Counted from the first letter of the stretch, positions 13,050 through 25,582 are shown. The stretch: 64,000 nucleotides of DNA from Gigaspora rosea (GCA_003550325.1 QKWP01000426.1:33636-97635), one strand, 5' to 3'. Notes: a model not told the origin generated them from the sequence alone. Translations and numbers: made by a program.

Positions 13050-14960
13050 AGTCAAAATTCTTTTATAGACATTCCAGTGACAACAATGTGGTTTAGGTTA
13101 AATTAGTTTGCATTTGAAATTATTATAATTTCTATTATAAAATACTTAAAAAATCTCTTACAAAACTTACTATTCTAGTAACTGCTATAAAGTATGTAGC
13201 TAAATAAGTTTGCATTGTAATTTCAATTATGATTTCTATCATGAGTTGCTTAATTCTGTTACTAAACTTGCTATTCTGGTCACAGACATAGTTAAATTTG
13301 TATTAGAATTATCATGATTTCTCTTATGAGTTATTGTAAACAATTCTGTTACAATATTACTCTCTGGTAGCTACAATATATGGTTATGGTTGAGTTAGAT
13401 TGCAAAATATTCTTTACAGAACTTACTCACTAACCCAGTTACACATGTAGAGTTAATTTGTATCAGAATTATGATTCTATAATGAATTATTGTAAAAACT
13501 CTAATTTCTATTTGGAGTTACTATAAAATTTTCTTGCTATTCTGATGACCATATTACTACATATAATTAAGGTTTAGTCAGTTTGATTTAGAATTATCAT
13601 GAGATCTAACATAGATCTTGCTATTTTGATAAGTCAGTTTGTATTGGAATTATTATGATCTTTATATAAGGGTAGTGACAAATATTACATAATATCCTGA
13701 GGGAGGAAGGGGATCACTGATTGTCTTACGCTAGATATAAATTTATAACAGCCAATCAAATTTATCTTACGTGGGAGGGAGGGGTAGAGGTATAGTAAAA
13801 AAATATTATATAATATTTGTCACTACTCTAATGAGATTGATTTATTTGTATTAGAAAATTCTATTACAAATTATTATTATTTTTATGCAGTTAAGATTGA
13901 ATTAATTTGCATTAGAATTATAATAATTCTTATTGCATAATAATTTTGTTACAAAATTTACTATTTTGGCAACTGCCATATATAGAGTTAGTTTGTATAG
14001 GGATTATTATTGTTTTTATATAATTAAGGTTGAATTAGTTGTATTTAAATTATTGTGAGTCTTACTATAAAAAATTCTATATGGAACTTAAAGAACCTAC
14101 AATTCTATTAACTACAGTATGTGGTTAATGTCGAGTAGTTACATTAGAATTTTCATAATTTCTACATAAAAAATTTCTACTATAATACTTGCCGCTATAT
14201 AGTTAAGATTGAGTGATTTCTATACAATTAATATTGAGTTTTTTGTACAAAAATTATTGTGATTTCTATTATAAAAAATTCTATCACAGGACTTACCTGC
14301 TATACTTGCTATTCAGTAACACAATATACAATATACAATGAAGGTTGAGTTTTGTATTAAAATTGTTCTAATTTTACTATAAAAAATCTGTTGCAGTACT
14401 TACTTACTATTCAATAACTACAATTTGGAATTATTATGATTTCTGTACAATTGAGTTAGTTTGTTATTGAAATTATGTGATATTTATTATGAATTACTAA
14501 AAATTTTGTTACATAACTTACTATTCTGGTGACCATAGTAGTAGTTGGAATTATTAATTTCTATTATACAAAATTTTTGTTACAGAACTTATTAACCATT
14601 TCAGCAACCACATAGTTTGTACTAGAATTATCATAATTTCTAATATACAAAATTTTGTTACTGAACTTATTAACTATTTTGGTAACTACACAATATATGT
14701 TAGTTTGTACTGGAATTATCATAGTTTCTATCATAACTATAAAGAACTTTGACAAAACTTATTCTTTATCCCAGTAACCAAAGTATTTAAAGATGAGTTA
14801 CTTTATACCAGAGTTATTGTGATTTCTAAAAGATTTAGTTACAGATCTCATTCACTATTTTGGTAATCATAGATGTTAGTTTGTATTAGAATTACAGTAT
14901 GATGTGTTATATAAAAAATTTTGTTACAGACTTACTTATTATTCAGTAATACATAGGAGT
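13050..14960. repeat. Degenerate tandem array, reverse orientation of 1-2 kb array
   Basis: About 20 diverged units of 75-105 bp share 'ttgtattagaattat', 'gatttctat' and 'ctgttacaaaacttactatt' in fixed order. For example, gatttctat starts recur near 13,128, 13,232 and 13,318. No coding potential. A MITE at 13,669-13,831 interrupts it. Confidence 0.75.
13669..13831. mobile_element. 163-bp MITE in the tandem array
   Basis: Inverted ends agggtagtgacaaatatta and the complement taatatttgtcactactct enclose a slightly GC-richer centre (gagggaggaagggg, gggagggaggggtag). Confidence 0.8.
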
Positions 14961-15599
14961 TGGTTTTACTAATGAACATCAATAAGATGAAAAGCTAAAA
15001 ATCCTGTTTATAAAAATGAAATTTAAGAATTTAAAAATCATAAATAGATAGCAACAGAGTTGTTATATTATCATAAAGAAAACTATAGTGCAATATCTCA
15101 ATTGATTAATAATTCATGGATTAATTATAAATTCATAATGAAACTTTTATGATACTTTAATTAGAAATATTGATCATAATTATATCATATTGATAAATGA
15201 GAATGTCGTAATAATTATTAACATTATACAAATGGTCAGAATGTCACAATAGATACATATTTGGGATCATTTTAAAGCCAAGTAGTGATTTATATATATT
15301 ACATGATATTTAATTTAGTACTCAATTTACCAGATTTGATAATCATAAATGAGTTACAAATTGAGAATATTATAATAACTACCTAATATAGATTTCTAAT
15401 GATCAAAGAATGTTGTAATGCGCAGATGACCAATCAAAAATGCTTAAACAGATGAACTTTGAATTAGATGATTTCAATTAATCAATTAGAAGCAATTTTA
15501 CACCTTTTCAGAAGTGATTAAATGTCACAGGATAAATTGGCATAAATAATTTAACTCATTAAAGTGATTTTTTAAAATTAGTTTTCAAAGAATTCTTAT
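14961..15599. other. Intergenic, no gene seen
   Basis: AT-rich sequence with no coding or repeat structure that I can support. Confidence 0.6.
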
Positions 15600-15890
15600 C
15601 ATAAGACTGTAAATGACATTTAAGCAAAACACATTTGATTTTTTTATTGAATAAAAAGCTTCGATTGGTTTATTTCCATTGTCACCTGCCAATTCTTCCA
15701 TTGACAATCTTCCAAGCCTTCAATGATCTTGCATCAAAATTGATCAACAATATATATAATGTAAATAAGAATGTACATGACATATAAGCAACAAACATTT
15801 GGCTTCTTTTTTTTAACCAATAAAAAGTTCTAATTAGTTTATTCTACATAGTCACTCACCAATTCTTCAATTGATGATCTTTTACTAGTA
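15600..15890. repeat. Direct duplication, about 165-170 bp apart
   Basis: Two related blocks share 'gacat(t/a)taagcaa', then 'aataaaaag', 'ttggtttatt' and 'caccaattcttc' in the same order (about 15,610-15,715 and 15,778-15,885). They sit immediately before the probable LTR. Confidence 0.6.
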
Positions 15891-15907
15891 CAAAAAAACA
15901 AACACGT

Positions 15908-16535
15908 TGTGACATGGAAAATTCTAGAACAAGTTATCTGATATAACTATATGCATGTTTGCAAAAATTACTAATCTGCAAAAACAAAACAGCATCATCT
16001 TTCAACATGCCGATAGGCCTAGTGAATTGTTTGTTATATGTATTAATTAATTAGTTAATTATTAGAAGCATCTAAAGACATGAATGTTAGTCTAGAATCA
16101 GTAGAATACTTTCTCTGAATCATGCATATAAGACCTTCATTTTCGCCCTACTGTCTTCCTTAGACAATCGTTCTCATACAAAGAGACACCACTCTCACAA
16201 AGAGGCCATGTTCTCAAGAGACTTTGATCTCACAAAGAAACTTTGCTCTCAAAGACTTAGTCCTCATCTTTAGAATTCTATTTCTTTACCTTCTTACTCT
16301 TATACTTATTATCTTAATAATACTATCTTAATAAATACTAATTGTATTATATCGATCATTTTAAATCTATCAATAAACAAAGTTATCAACCAATTATAAT
16401 TGATCATTATCATACAAGATCAATCACTGTCAACTTTAATAAATCACTTGCTAAAAGAATTCCAATTCTTTTGTATTTTCACATATACTAGAGTCGTTGC
16501 CTTTTTCAATAAAAGCCTTGATCCATCCTCTAACA
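15908..16535 (+). mobile_element. Probable solo LTR, 628 bp
   Basis: The segment starts TGTGACATGG and ends CATCCTCTAACA, i.e. TGT...ACA as in retroviral-type LTRs. A TATA-like gcatataagacc lies near 16,124. It is followed by a CT-rich leader with repeated 'ctctcacaaagag' blocks and by AATAAA signals near the end. No internal gag/pol lies on either side. Flanking 5-mers (cacgt / agttt) do not match, so the boundaries or the solo status are uncertain. Confidence 0.5.
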
Positions 16536-16804
16536 AGTTTGTTTATTAGCAAGAATATTACCACTGTATTAACTCTCCAAATTCCAAATCTATAGCATAC
16601 ACTATATAGCTAAACTCGTCCCTTGAATTATATTAGAGGAGTAATTTCAAGTGTGACAACGTACTTACATAAGAAATAGTGGTGGATTAAGCCGCAAAGC
16701 TGTAAAGACGTAATATTTGTATGGCAAATAACAACATATTCATCAGTTTCCGGTTTGGAGTGACTTGGTGTCGCACATGTAGTTACTTAATTATAACATT
16801 ATAA

Positions 16805-16890
16805 TATTATACTATAGTTATGGTATCGCATTATTACAATATTGCGGCATTACGACATGGCATTACAACGTTGCGGCATTATGGCATATT
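16805..16890. repeat. 29-bp repeat, two copies plus a partial
   Basis: Units 'attacaatattgcggcatta' and 'attacaacgttgcggcatta' recur 29 bp apart, with ggcat endings. Confidence 0.5.
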
Positions 16891-17058
16891 ATTTTTACAG
16901 CTATATCAGTTAATTCTACCACTGGTAAAACACTGTAATTGCCGTAATTCAGTAATTCTACCACCAACTATAAAGATGAGCCAGAAGATTTTACTTATTT
17001 CACCGGTAATACAAACCAAAAAAGGAAAGCAAATTTTATAAATAAGCTGAAGCAGGGA

Positions 17059-17146
17059 TGGCATGTCACAATGTCCAATTGATTTCAATTTTTTTCGGAC
17101 ATATGTCCAAAAAAAATTGAAATCATTTGGACATTGTGACATGCCA
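17059..17146. mobile_element. 88-bp near-perfect hairpin
   Basis: TGGCATGTCACAATGTCCA and its exact complement form the outer stem. The inner stem continues through gatttcaatttttt to a centre at gacatatgtc. It is a minimal foldback element or a strong cruciform. Confidence 0.85.
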
Positions 17147-17480
17147 ACCTAGAGCTGAAGTATGTGGGGAAAAAATTTAGGGTTAGAGGCTTAACGTTAG
17201 AGGCTAGATGATTAGATCGACGCTTACTATATGTAAAATTACATTCCTGCCATTTTTAATTAGCATGCTAAGATCGATTAAACATCAGTTTTTAGTATTT
17301 TCGTTTTTTCTTCTTTTACACGTATTCGGATTCTTTGTGGAATAGTCTAAATTTGCACTTTCTGATTGACTTCATGAGTTTGTATTAGCCGCGCAAACGG
17401 AACAATGCAAATAAAGAAATGATACACAGGGAGATAAGTCACGAGAAATTATAAAGAATGATCAAGGATTAATTGACAGT

Positions 17481-17600
17481 GAAATGACTTATAGAAGAAA
17501 GGTCTACGGGTTGATGAAACTTGGAAATGACTTATAAAAGAAAGATCTACGGGTGATGAGACTTTGAAATGACTTATAGGTTGATGAGTCGACGTGAAAT
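17481..17600. repeat. About 44-bp tandem repeat, two to three copies
   Basis: Units begin 'gaaatgacttata' and contain 'gaaaggtctacgggttgatga'-like sequence. The third copy is shortened. Confidence 0.65.
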
Positions 17601-18532
17601 TGTATTATAGATAATTAAGATAATGACGAATTCACCTTATATTAAACTCTTTTTAATTAGGCAAAAAGTTGATGAAAAATTTACTGTTTCATTTTTATTA
17701 AATTAGGATAAGATTTGATCATAATTTACAAGATTTCGAAAGTTTAATAGCCAAATATAAACAATAAAAAGCACATTAATGGTACTAAATTAGTAATTTT
17801 AATAATTCATTACAAACTTAATTATCGGCACTATTAACTACCTAATATATTAGTTAAATATTGGTAATTTTAAACCTTAATTTTACTGAATTATTTCAAA
17901 TATAATACCAATAATAGCATTTTATTATTACAATAATTGGCAAATATATAAGATCAAATTATAATAATTAAATTATAATATTAAAATATTAAAAAAAACA
18001 TTTCGGCAAAAATTTGCATTTAAAGTACATTACCAGCGCTGTTAAGTGGCTTATTTTTAGAAATTCAAAATTTGGCACTTTTTTGTAAAGTAGCTGTCAA
18101 ATTTGGCTAATGCTTTCAAACCTGAATAGATCATAATTAATTTCAACTACAATATTCTTGATTAGATGAATCGATATAGATTAAGTAAAAATAAAAAACA
18201 CGTAATCGGTCCATAATATAAAAGCGTTTAAACACAACCAATCAAAACCCATTGAAGATGCATAAGCATGATTTTATAATATTAGGATCATCTGTAATAC
18301 ATTTAGTTATATACAGGATGTCATTTGTGTTTATACACATAGAACCCAGTATAAAACTGATTTATATTTTACGCTCTTGATATAATGATCGAGTATAAAC
18401 TTTTATTATTTTTCACTGCACTATTATCGAACAATTATAATGGCAAGAAATCAAAATTTTGAACAATAACTTATGCGATGACAACAACACACGCTAAATG
18501 CATATCAAAAGAAACAAAACACTCTAAACAAG
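17601..18532. other. Intergenic, no gene seen
   Basis: AT-rich sequence with no supported feature. Confidence 0.6.
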
Positions 18533-18785
18533 TAAGTGATAACCATGATACACATTAAAGCATTAAAGCATGATTTAAACGGATTATTAATCTACGTACA
18601 CGCTGATTAAATTCACATGGTAAAAAAATCCTACCAGTTCAAAACATACTATGAACAATAAACGTTGAATTAAAATACGAAAGTGATAACCATGATCCAC
18701 ATTACAGCATTAAAGCATGATGTTTTAAAAGGATTATTAATCTACATACACAAATTAAATTCACATGGTAAAAAAATCCTACAGT
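18533..18785. repeat. Direct duplication, about 148 bp apart
   Basis: Two copies of about 105 bp share 'gtgataaccatgat', 'gcattaaagcatgat', 'ggattattaatctac' and 'cacatggtaaaaaaatcct'. They lie 400-700 bp upstream of the protease gene. Confidence 0.75.
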
Positions 18786-19063
18786 AAACAGAAAAAAAGA
18801 GATAACGATTATAATTTTTAAAATACGAAAAAATATGACGCACCAAAAAATTGAACGGAACCATCCCGCATATATTTCATATGATCGTACTAGTACTATA
18901 ATACATTTCGATAATAATTAAGGATAATAGTAGCCACATATGCTACTATTTTTTTTAAAAAAAAGTAAGTTGAACTTTCCATAACATGAATATATAAAAT
19001 AACGATTTGCACATATCCTAGAATTTAAATGAATTTTAATTAATTAAATAATTTTAGATTTGC

Positions 19064-19070
19064 TATATAA
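19064..19070 (+). promoter_or_regulatory. TATA-box candidate of the protease gene
   Basis: TATATAA lies about 140 bp upstream of the ATG at 19,210 and about 110 bp upstream of the alternative ATG at 19,180. In AT-rich DNA such a match is weak evidence, but the position fits. Confidence 0.35.
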
Positions 19071-19209
19071 ATGATTTGATTTTGGCTGAAATTATTTATA
19101 AGTCAGTTACTTCTGTACTTATTCATATAGAAATTCATTTGTATTGATAAAGATCTAGAACATAAACATTTTTTAATTATTGAAATTTTTCGTTTTACAA
19201 TTTTACACA

Positions 19210-20476
19210 ATGAATATATATACACTTATAATTTGGTTTTACTTTACCATCTTCATCGTAGATTCTGCTCCTATTGCTTCAAAATCCAATTCTATCTCTC
19301 TTAAAAAAATTGCACCTAAACATTCATTGAAAGAAGTTCATCAATTTTATAAGGATTACTTTATGCTTAAATATCAAAATATCTATGTTACTGATCAAGA
19401 TAAACTTGCATCTGCTAAAAAAAGACTATCTGGAAGTGAAAACCTTACAATGTCAAATATTATAGGATACTATGGAGAAATCACTATAGGTAATCAAACA
19501 TTTAAAACACTTTTCGACTTAGGAAGTTCTGATCTTTGGGTTAGTTTTTTTAATATTAATATAATTTTAGAAATAAAAATTATAATGTATCTTACGTTTT
19601 AATTTTTTTACAAATTAGATTCCTTCCCTGAAATGTACTCAACATTCTTGCAGTATACATAAACGATTCAACGAAAGTTTATCGAAGACATTTAAACCCA
19701 TCGGTACTCCTTTCTCTATAGGATACGGAGCTGGTTCAGTTTCTGGTATTACAGGGCAAGATAACGTTTTCGTAAACGGGATAGAATCTGAAGGCCAAAT
19801 ATTTGGTCTTGCACAGGAAGAAGAAGGACAATTCATGGAAACACAAGAATTTGATGGCATCTTTGGTATGGGTTTCGACTATCTTAGTGAAATAAATACT
19901 GTTACTCCTTTTTCAAATATGGTTGAAGAGAAAGCTGTTAAGAATCCGTACTTTGGTTTATATCTTCAACGGTCAAATGTTACTGATGATGGTGGAACTT
20001 TAACTCTTGGTGACATTGATACAACTAAATTCACTGGAAACCTTCATTATAATAATGTATCTACCAATGACGAGGGTGTATATGATTTTTGGACTCTCGA
20101 TGTGGACGATATTTCTATTAATGGCAAAAAACTTAATTTTAAAAACAGAAAAGCCATATTTGATACTGGAAGTAATATAGTATCAATGCCATATAAAGAT
20201 GCTGCAGCCTATCATAAGTTAATTAATGGTTCCTCATTTGATGGTAGTATTTATACTGTGCCCTGTAACACATCGGATCAGGTAGCATATATAATTGGCA
20301 GTGTTAGTTATAATATTGATCAATCTGACCTGGTCACGGGATCTGACTGTTCTTCTGGAGTTCAAGTTGGAGCTGTTAATGGCATGTGGATTATTGGAGA
20401 TACATTTTTAAGAAATGTTTACTCTGTATATAATGTAAAAAATTTTAGTATTGGACTTGCGCCCGTTACTAAATAA
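19210..20476 (+). CDS. Secreted pepsin-like aspartic protease, DLG variant
   Basis: Two exons, 19,210-19,539 and 19,619-20,476, joined by a GT-AG intron placed right after DLW and before IPSLKCTQHSC, give 395 residues. I chose the ATG at 19,210 because it opens directly into a hydrophobic signal peptide (IYTLIIWFYFTIFIV, then SAPIAS); an in-frame ATG 30 bp upstream is possible. A basic propeptide of about 70 residues follows. The fold landmarks of family A1 are present: YYGEITIG, the flap Tyr in GYGAGSVSG, the first catalytic region LFDLGSSDLW, the second AIFDTGSNIVSMP, disulfide pairs KCTQHSC and the later CNTSD/DCSSG, and the C-terminal IIGDTFLRNVYSVY. The first triad reads Asp-Leu-Gly instead of Asp-Thr-Gly. 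In this family the Thr supports the hydrogen-bond network between the two Asp loops, so activity may be changed or lost. Likely secreted or vacuolar. It is the only gene here without an obvious break. Confidence 0.92.
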
Positions 20477-20868
20477 AATATTAGTAACAAAATAAATATA
20501 TATTTTATATCTCAAAAATAGTAATACAGTACTGTAATGGCAATTTGCATTAATTAAACATTTAGATTAAATAATAATTTTTCAATTTTATTTAAAAATA
20601 AGCATTATTTTTTTTTTAAGTTTATATTACAAAATAACAAATTCACATATCACGAACATAAATGATTAATTTCTATTACCTTAATACTTTTCAAATCATT
20701 TCATTCACTTTAATCGTTCATGTGTATAAAGTACATTTATTAATCAATGGAATTAAAGACAGTAAACAAAGTTCACAAATCACAAACATAATACTTAATT
20801 CACATTATTGATTTACTTTAATTCATTTCATACTCCATTCTGTTCGTGTGCATATAGAACATTTATTA

Positions 20869-21073
20869 AGGCGAGGCCAACTGGATTCTATGATTTACAT
20901 TACCCCCAGCGTTCTCCCTCTACCTCATAGTATAGAGCAACGGAATATTTCGGAAAAGTTTTATACAGTCACGGAATAATTCGAAAAATTTTACTGTGTA
21001 AACCGCAAATCCCCCCCCCTCCCGGAGGGGAGAGGGTGGTAATGTAATTCACAGAATCCAGTTGGTCTCGCCT
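20869..21073. mobile_element. 205-bp MITE in the 128-bp array
   Basis: Ends aggcgaggccaactggattc and the complement gaatccagttggtctcgcct. Neighbouring monomers give the empty site (attaatcaat), consistent with a TA duplication. The interior carries GC-rich runs (cccccccctcccgg). Confidence 0.85.
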
Positions 21074-21247
21074 AATCAATAGAATCAATGCAACGGAATA
21101 AATTCACAATCACGAACATAAATCCTTAGTCCCCGTTAGCTAATACCATTCAATTCATTTCATTCGCATTAATGATTCTATTCTGCTGTGAGGATATATA
21201 GCAATATTAAATAGTAGAATTTAAACAGAAAACAGACTCATAATTAA

Positions 21248-21328
21248 AGGTGCTAGTGAAATAAAATTTAGAGTGGTGAAACTGGTGTTGTATTAATGAA
21301 ATTGGTAAACTTAATTTCACCAGCATCT
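21248..21328. mobile_element. 81-bp MITE in the 128-bp array
   Basis: Inverted ends aggtgctagtgaaat and atttcaccagcatct. It explains the extra length between the fourth and fifth monomers. Confidence 0.7.
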
Positions 21329-21720
21329 CTACTCACAATCATGGGTGTAAATAACAAAATTTCCATTACCTAATGTCATCAAAGCATTTCATTCGTATTA
21401 TCATAATCATTCCATTTTCTCATGGATATAAAGAACATTTATTAAACCAATGGAATTAAAAATGGCAAAACAAGTTCACAAATCACGAACATATTTACTT
21501 AATTCCCATTATTTAATACTCTTCAATTCATTTCATTCGGATTAATAATTCTACTCTGTTTATGAGAATAAAGAACTTTTATTATAAGAACCAAAAAACA
21601 AGTTTACATATCACGAAAATAGTTACTTATTTACATTGTGTAATTTACGCAGATTTACATTTCAATGCTTATTTAGTGCCCTTTTTACATTAGCGTAATA
21701 AACTTCAATGTTATACACCT

Positions 21721-22681
21721 ATATAAATTTGTTAATGTTGTCCGTAAATTGCCTGTGATAGTCTAAGAAAAAATAACACTGGTGCAAGAATTATATTTTC
21801 AACGACATCCTTGGGTTAAAATAAAATTTAATACATGTACTTACAATAAATTACTGATGGACCCTTCTTTTTACCAGTAAAGCATATAAATAATGAAAAT
21901 TTTGCGCTTAATAAAAGGTATTTCAAATTAAAAATAAAATTTAAAATTAAAAATTAAAAAATAAAAAAAATTAAAAATTAAAAATTTTGTTGATGATCAG
22001 CTGATTTGGTGAATTATTTTTAACTCAATAGATATCATTTTAAATTAATAATTATTGATTTTTCCATTTTGCTTTAAATATCATTGAAAATGCTTCATGA
22101 CTAATAATCTTTTTAATGTTTTAAATTCCATATCTGTTATAGGATATCCATGTCAGCTGATATCTTCATTATTAAGTACTTTTGTAAATAATCTTTAGGT
22201 TTAATTGACAATAGTGATAATATCTAGATATTTTTGAAAATTTGTATTATTAATTTGTTTTTAAAAAGAAATATTATTTAATAATTTGTACTTGAAAATT
22301 TATTTTTCAACTATTATGGTCTCTATCATTTTTCTGACAACTATTTCCCAATAGATAAAATCGAGACAAAAATTGATCGGAACTAACCTTAAGCTTAACA
22401 AAAAAGCCAGCGTCGCGTCGCCAATAATCGAGGGCAGTCGCCTCCGATCCTGATTGTTACGTATCATGATCGTAAGAGTCTTACTAATTTCTTTATTTAA
22501 CAAAGGTTTAATATTTCTAGCGAAATTTTTCTGGTTAAAATCCTAAGATTAGTTGTATTGCTTGAATAGTGCTTCAAATTAAATATCTGATTGATTTGCA
22601 ATGCTTGTATAGCTATATTATAAATTGGGATTTATATTGGTATTTGTTTTTCATAATTAATGATTGAATACTTATTTTAAG
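21721..22681. other. Intergenic, no gene seen
   Basis: AT-rich, with an 'aaaattaaaaat' low-complexity stretch around 21,920-21,985. No supported gene. Confidence 0.6.
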
Positions 22682-23655
22682 TAGTGATACGGGCCGATGC
22701 CAAATTCTCGGGCCGACCCGGCTGCGGAAATTAATCGGCCCGGTCGACCGGGCCGATCATATTGTTAAAAAACTTTCAGTCAAACAAGAAATGCAAAATA
22801 GTCTTATAATTTGATCTTCTCAATATGAAAATAGTCAGAATTACATCACGATACTTGTGCAATATTTCGATTGCTAAAAAATTTCACGGAGATGCATTTA
22901 GTTAGTCAATATAATGATCAGCACATCATAAGCACACATACATATGGGATCTTTGCTAACAAAATGACCTTCCAAGGCTATGTTGATTTTGTGAATAAAA
23001 TCAAATTTGGCAGCCATCTAGTAATCCAATTTGAATGTATTATTTTTTTTTTTAATTTGTAGATTCTATTGAGACTTACAAAATAAAAAAATGTTTATTC
23101 AAATTGGCTGGCAAATTTGATTTTTATTCACAAAATCAACATAGCCTCGGAGGGTCATTTTAATATCAAAGATCCCATATAATGTTACATAAATTACAAA
23201 TAGAGGAAGAGTGTATGTGATGCATATATATAGTGGATCTACTATATGCGAATAGGAAATGGCTATAAGAGGGCCCGACGGGTCCTCTTATGGCCGGTGA
23301 TCTACCGGGCTATTTTCTCATAGATGGAAATAGGTGATAAGTATGACGGTGGTTTACTAACTTATAATCGATAACAGTGCTTTAATCAGCGAGCAATCAG
23401 AACTCCTAATTGACTAGTTGAATTTATAAATATCGACTAGAAAATTCGACTATTCGATCTTGGTTGGATAGATAGTTATCGATTGCAAGCACTAACTTGA
23501 GAATGTTCTACGCGTGATTTAACTAATAATTATAAGTTATACAATGAACTTCTAGACGAATAAATATACCGGCCGGGCTGACCTGCAGGAACGTGGGTCA
23601 AGGGCCGACCCGCCCGCCCGCCCAGCTGATGGGCCGAGGTCAGCCCGTATCACTA
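22682..23655. mobile_element. Element with GC-rich ends, about 974 bp
   Basis: Outer ends tagtgatacgggc and gcccgtatcacta are inverted. They are followed inward by gggccgacccgg-type GC-rich blocks that contrast sharply with the AT-rich interior. A diverged end of the same type is visible at 26,580-26,632 (gcccagctgatg ... ggcccatatcacta). Another element (22,940-23,186) is nested inside. Confidence 0.7.
22940..23186. mobile_element. Palindromic MITE, family B, nested
   Basis: Arms acatatgggatctttg and caaagatcccatataatgt, then aaatgacc(t/c)tcc and 'ctatgttgattttgtgaata', mirror each other about 23,060. Partial copies of the same family occur at about 31,088-31,245 and 32,091-32,190. Confidence 0.8.
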
Positions 23656-23930
23656 ATTTTAAGCTTTGTGAATCTACAATTAGAGGTTTATGAGCAGCAC
23701 ATACGCTTGAAATAATTTGCATTTATATTGTAACAATGTTTCTACTAATTGTCTAACTTTGTGACTTTTTTTAGAATTCATTATTATTTTTTTGCAATAT
23801 TTTATTGTTTTGAATTAATGAATCCAGATCTTGACCTGATTTTTAAAGAAATAAATTTACAAATTTAAAGCTTTCTTTTGTAAAAAAGATAAAATTAAGT
23901 TATTCTTATCAGGTCCCTTAGAATATCATA

Positions 23931-24720
23931 TAAGGGAAGTGCAGAAAATCACGTAATTTTTAGGGGGGTGGGGGGTCCCCAAATATCACGTCCTATATAT
24001 ATATATAGTATAAATAGCCAATCATATTAAAGAAAATCGATTTTTAGTTAATCGCAGATAGTTGCTACATAGTAAAGTCTAAATTTTACTAAGCAAATCG
24101 AAAAAAATCGATTAAGTAACCTTATTTAGCAGATCAAAATACATCTACTATAGGATTAGAGAATTTTTATTAATTGACTTTAGATTTTTACGTTCGACGG
24201 AAAAATTAAAATTTTTTAAAAAAATATATTCGCCCTACAATTGACAAATGTTGCTACATAGTAAAGTAATTTTACTAAGCAAATCGAAAAATATCGAGTA
24301 AGTAACCTTATTCAGCAGATCAAAATACACTTACTACAAAATTTTTATAAGTATTGGAGAACTTTTTATTATTTAACTTTTAACTTTTACGTTCGTCGAA
24401 TATATTTTTTTAAAAAATTTTAATTTTTTTGTCGAATGTAAAAATCAAAAGTCAATTAATAAAAAATTCTCCAATACTTATGAAAATTTTGTGAAAACTG
24501 TATTTTGATCTGCTGAATAAGTTTACTTAATCGATTTTTTTCGATTTTCTTAGTAGAATTTAGACTTTATTATGTAGCGACTTTTGTTAATTGTGGGGTA
24601 GCTTATTTTCAGGTCAAAGACGTTTTGAGTTTTTTTAAATTTGATTGGTCAATAGTTCTATCACTAGGGGGGTCAGGACCTATGTAAACCCTAATTACGT
24701 GATTAACTGCACTTCCCTAA
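23931..24720. mobile_element. 790-bp foldback element
   Basis: Ends taagggaagtgcagaaaatc and the matching complement (gattaactgcacttccctaa) enclose long inverted arms. The left arm holds an internal direct duplication (about 24,060-24,240 and 24,245-24,400) around 'gcagatcaaaatacat'. The centre lies near 24,415. Confidence 0.85.
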
Positions 24721-25282
24721 GTAGTATTAAGTAAATGAATTACAATTTTAATTCATTATCAGATAGTTGTTTGATTATATTGATATTAGTAATTTGTTTC
24801 TTTTTAATATCATTTGTTTTAATAATGCTTTGATAAATTTATCATCATTTGTTTGCATTGAAATTTGATTGATATTACAAATATATTTTTCATATTGAAA
24901 AACTTCTTGTTTATTTGCCAAAGCTTGGTATGCACTGCATGATTAAAGTTTATATTTAGAGATCTTTGGCATCTTTACTAATTATAAATATATATATTAA
25001 AATTGATTTTTAAAATAATTCAACTCATTATAGAGAAATCAAATTACTCTGAAATTTCATATTTGTTTGTAAAGTATCAAGAAATAAAAATTACACTCAA
25101 TGACCCTTTATTGAAATATAAAATTTGAGAACTTTGACTAATAGATATACCAAATTTTAACAAAAAAAAATCAAAAAAATTGTATTTAATGTGTTAAGCT
25201 GGGATTTTATTAAAACTTTCATGAAAATTAAGAAAATTAAGTGTAATTATTTTTAAATAATCCTTACAAGAAAATAACTAAT
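24721..25282. other. Intergenic, no gene seen
   Basis: AT-rich sequence without supported features. Confidence 0.6.
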
Positions 25283-25582
25283 TGTACACAGGGTGTTTGA
25301 ACACGGGTATAATAATTTTTATAAATTAAATTTTTATTAAAATAAAAAATAATTTAATTAATATTAGGGTTAGAGTAAGAACTGGAATGGGCAGGGGAGT
25401 ATAGTTTATACCAAAATTTTACAAGAAATTTTTTTTAGAACCTATAGATTGTTTTTTAAGCAAAATTTTAAGATACAATTAATTTTTGTTTTTTTCCTTT
25501 ATGTTTGTTGTACAAAAAATGATCTGTATACTGCATTTTTCTATATGATTTGTGTAGACAGTTTTCAAACACCCTGTGTACA
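25283..25582. mobile_element. 300-bp MITE, mariner-like ends
   Basis: Ends TGTACACAGGGTGTTTGAA and its exact complement. Reading the element as starting CACAGGGTG leaves TA on each side, the Tc1/mariner-type duplication. It contains a gggttag-type motif near 25,366. Confidence 0.8.

Larger units (their letters stand above)
20640..21720. repeat. 128-bp tandem repeat, six copies
   Basis: Copies starting 'ttcacaaatcacgaacata' (variants at about 20,640, 20,769, 21,102, 21,329, 21,475 and 21,601) share 'tcaattcatttcattc' and 'aaagaacatttatta'. Spacing is about 126-146 bp once the two nested MITEs are subtracted. The array begins about 160 bp after the protease stop codon. Confidence 0.8.

Noticed and set aside
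19639..19860. Antisense 73-codon frame in the protease gene
   Set aside because: Shadow of protease exon 2.
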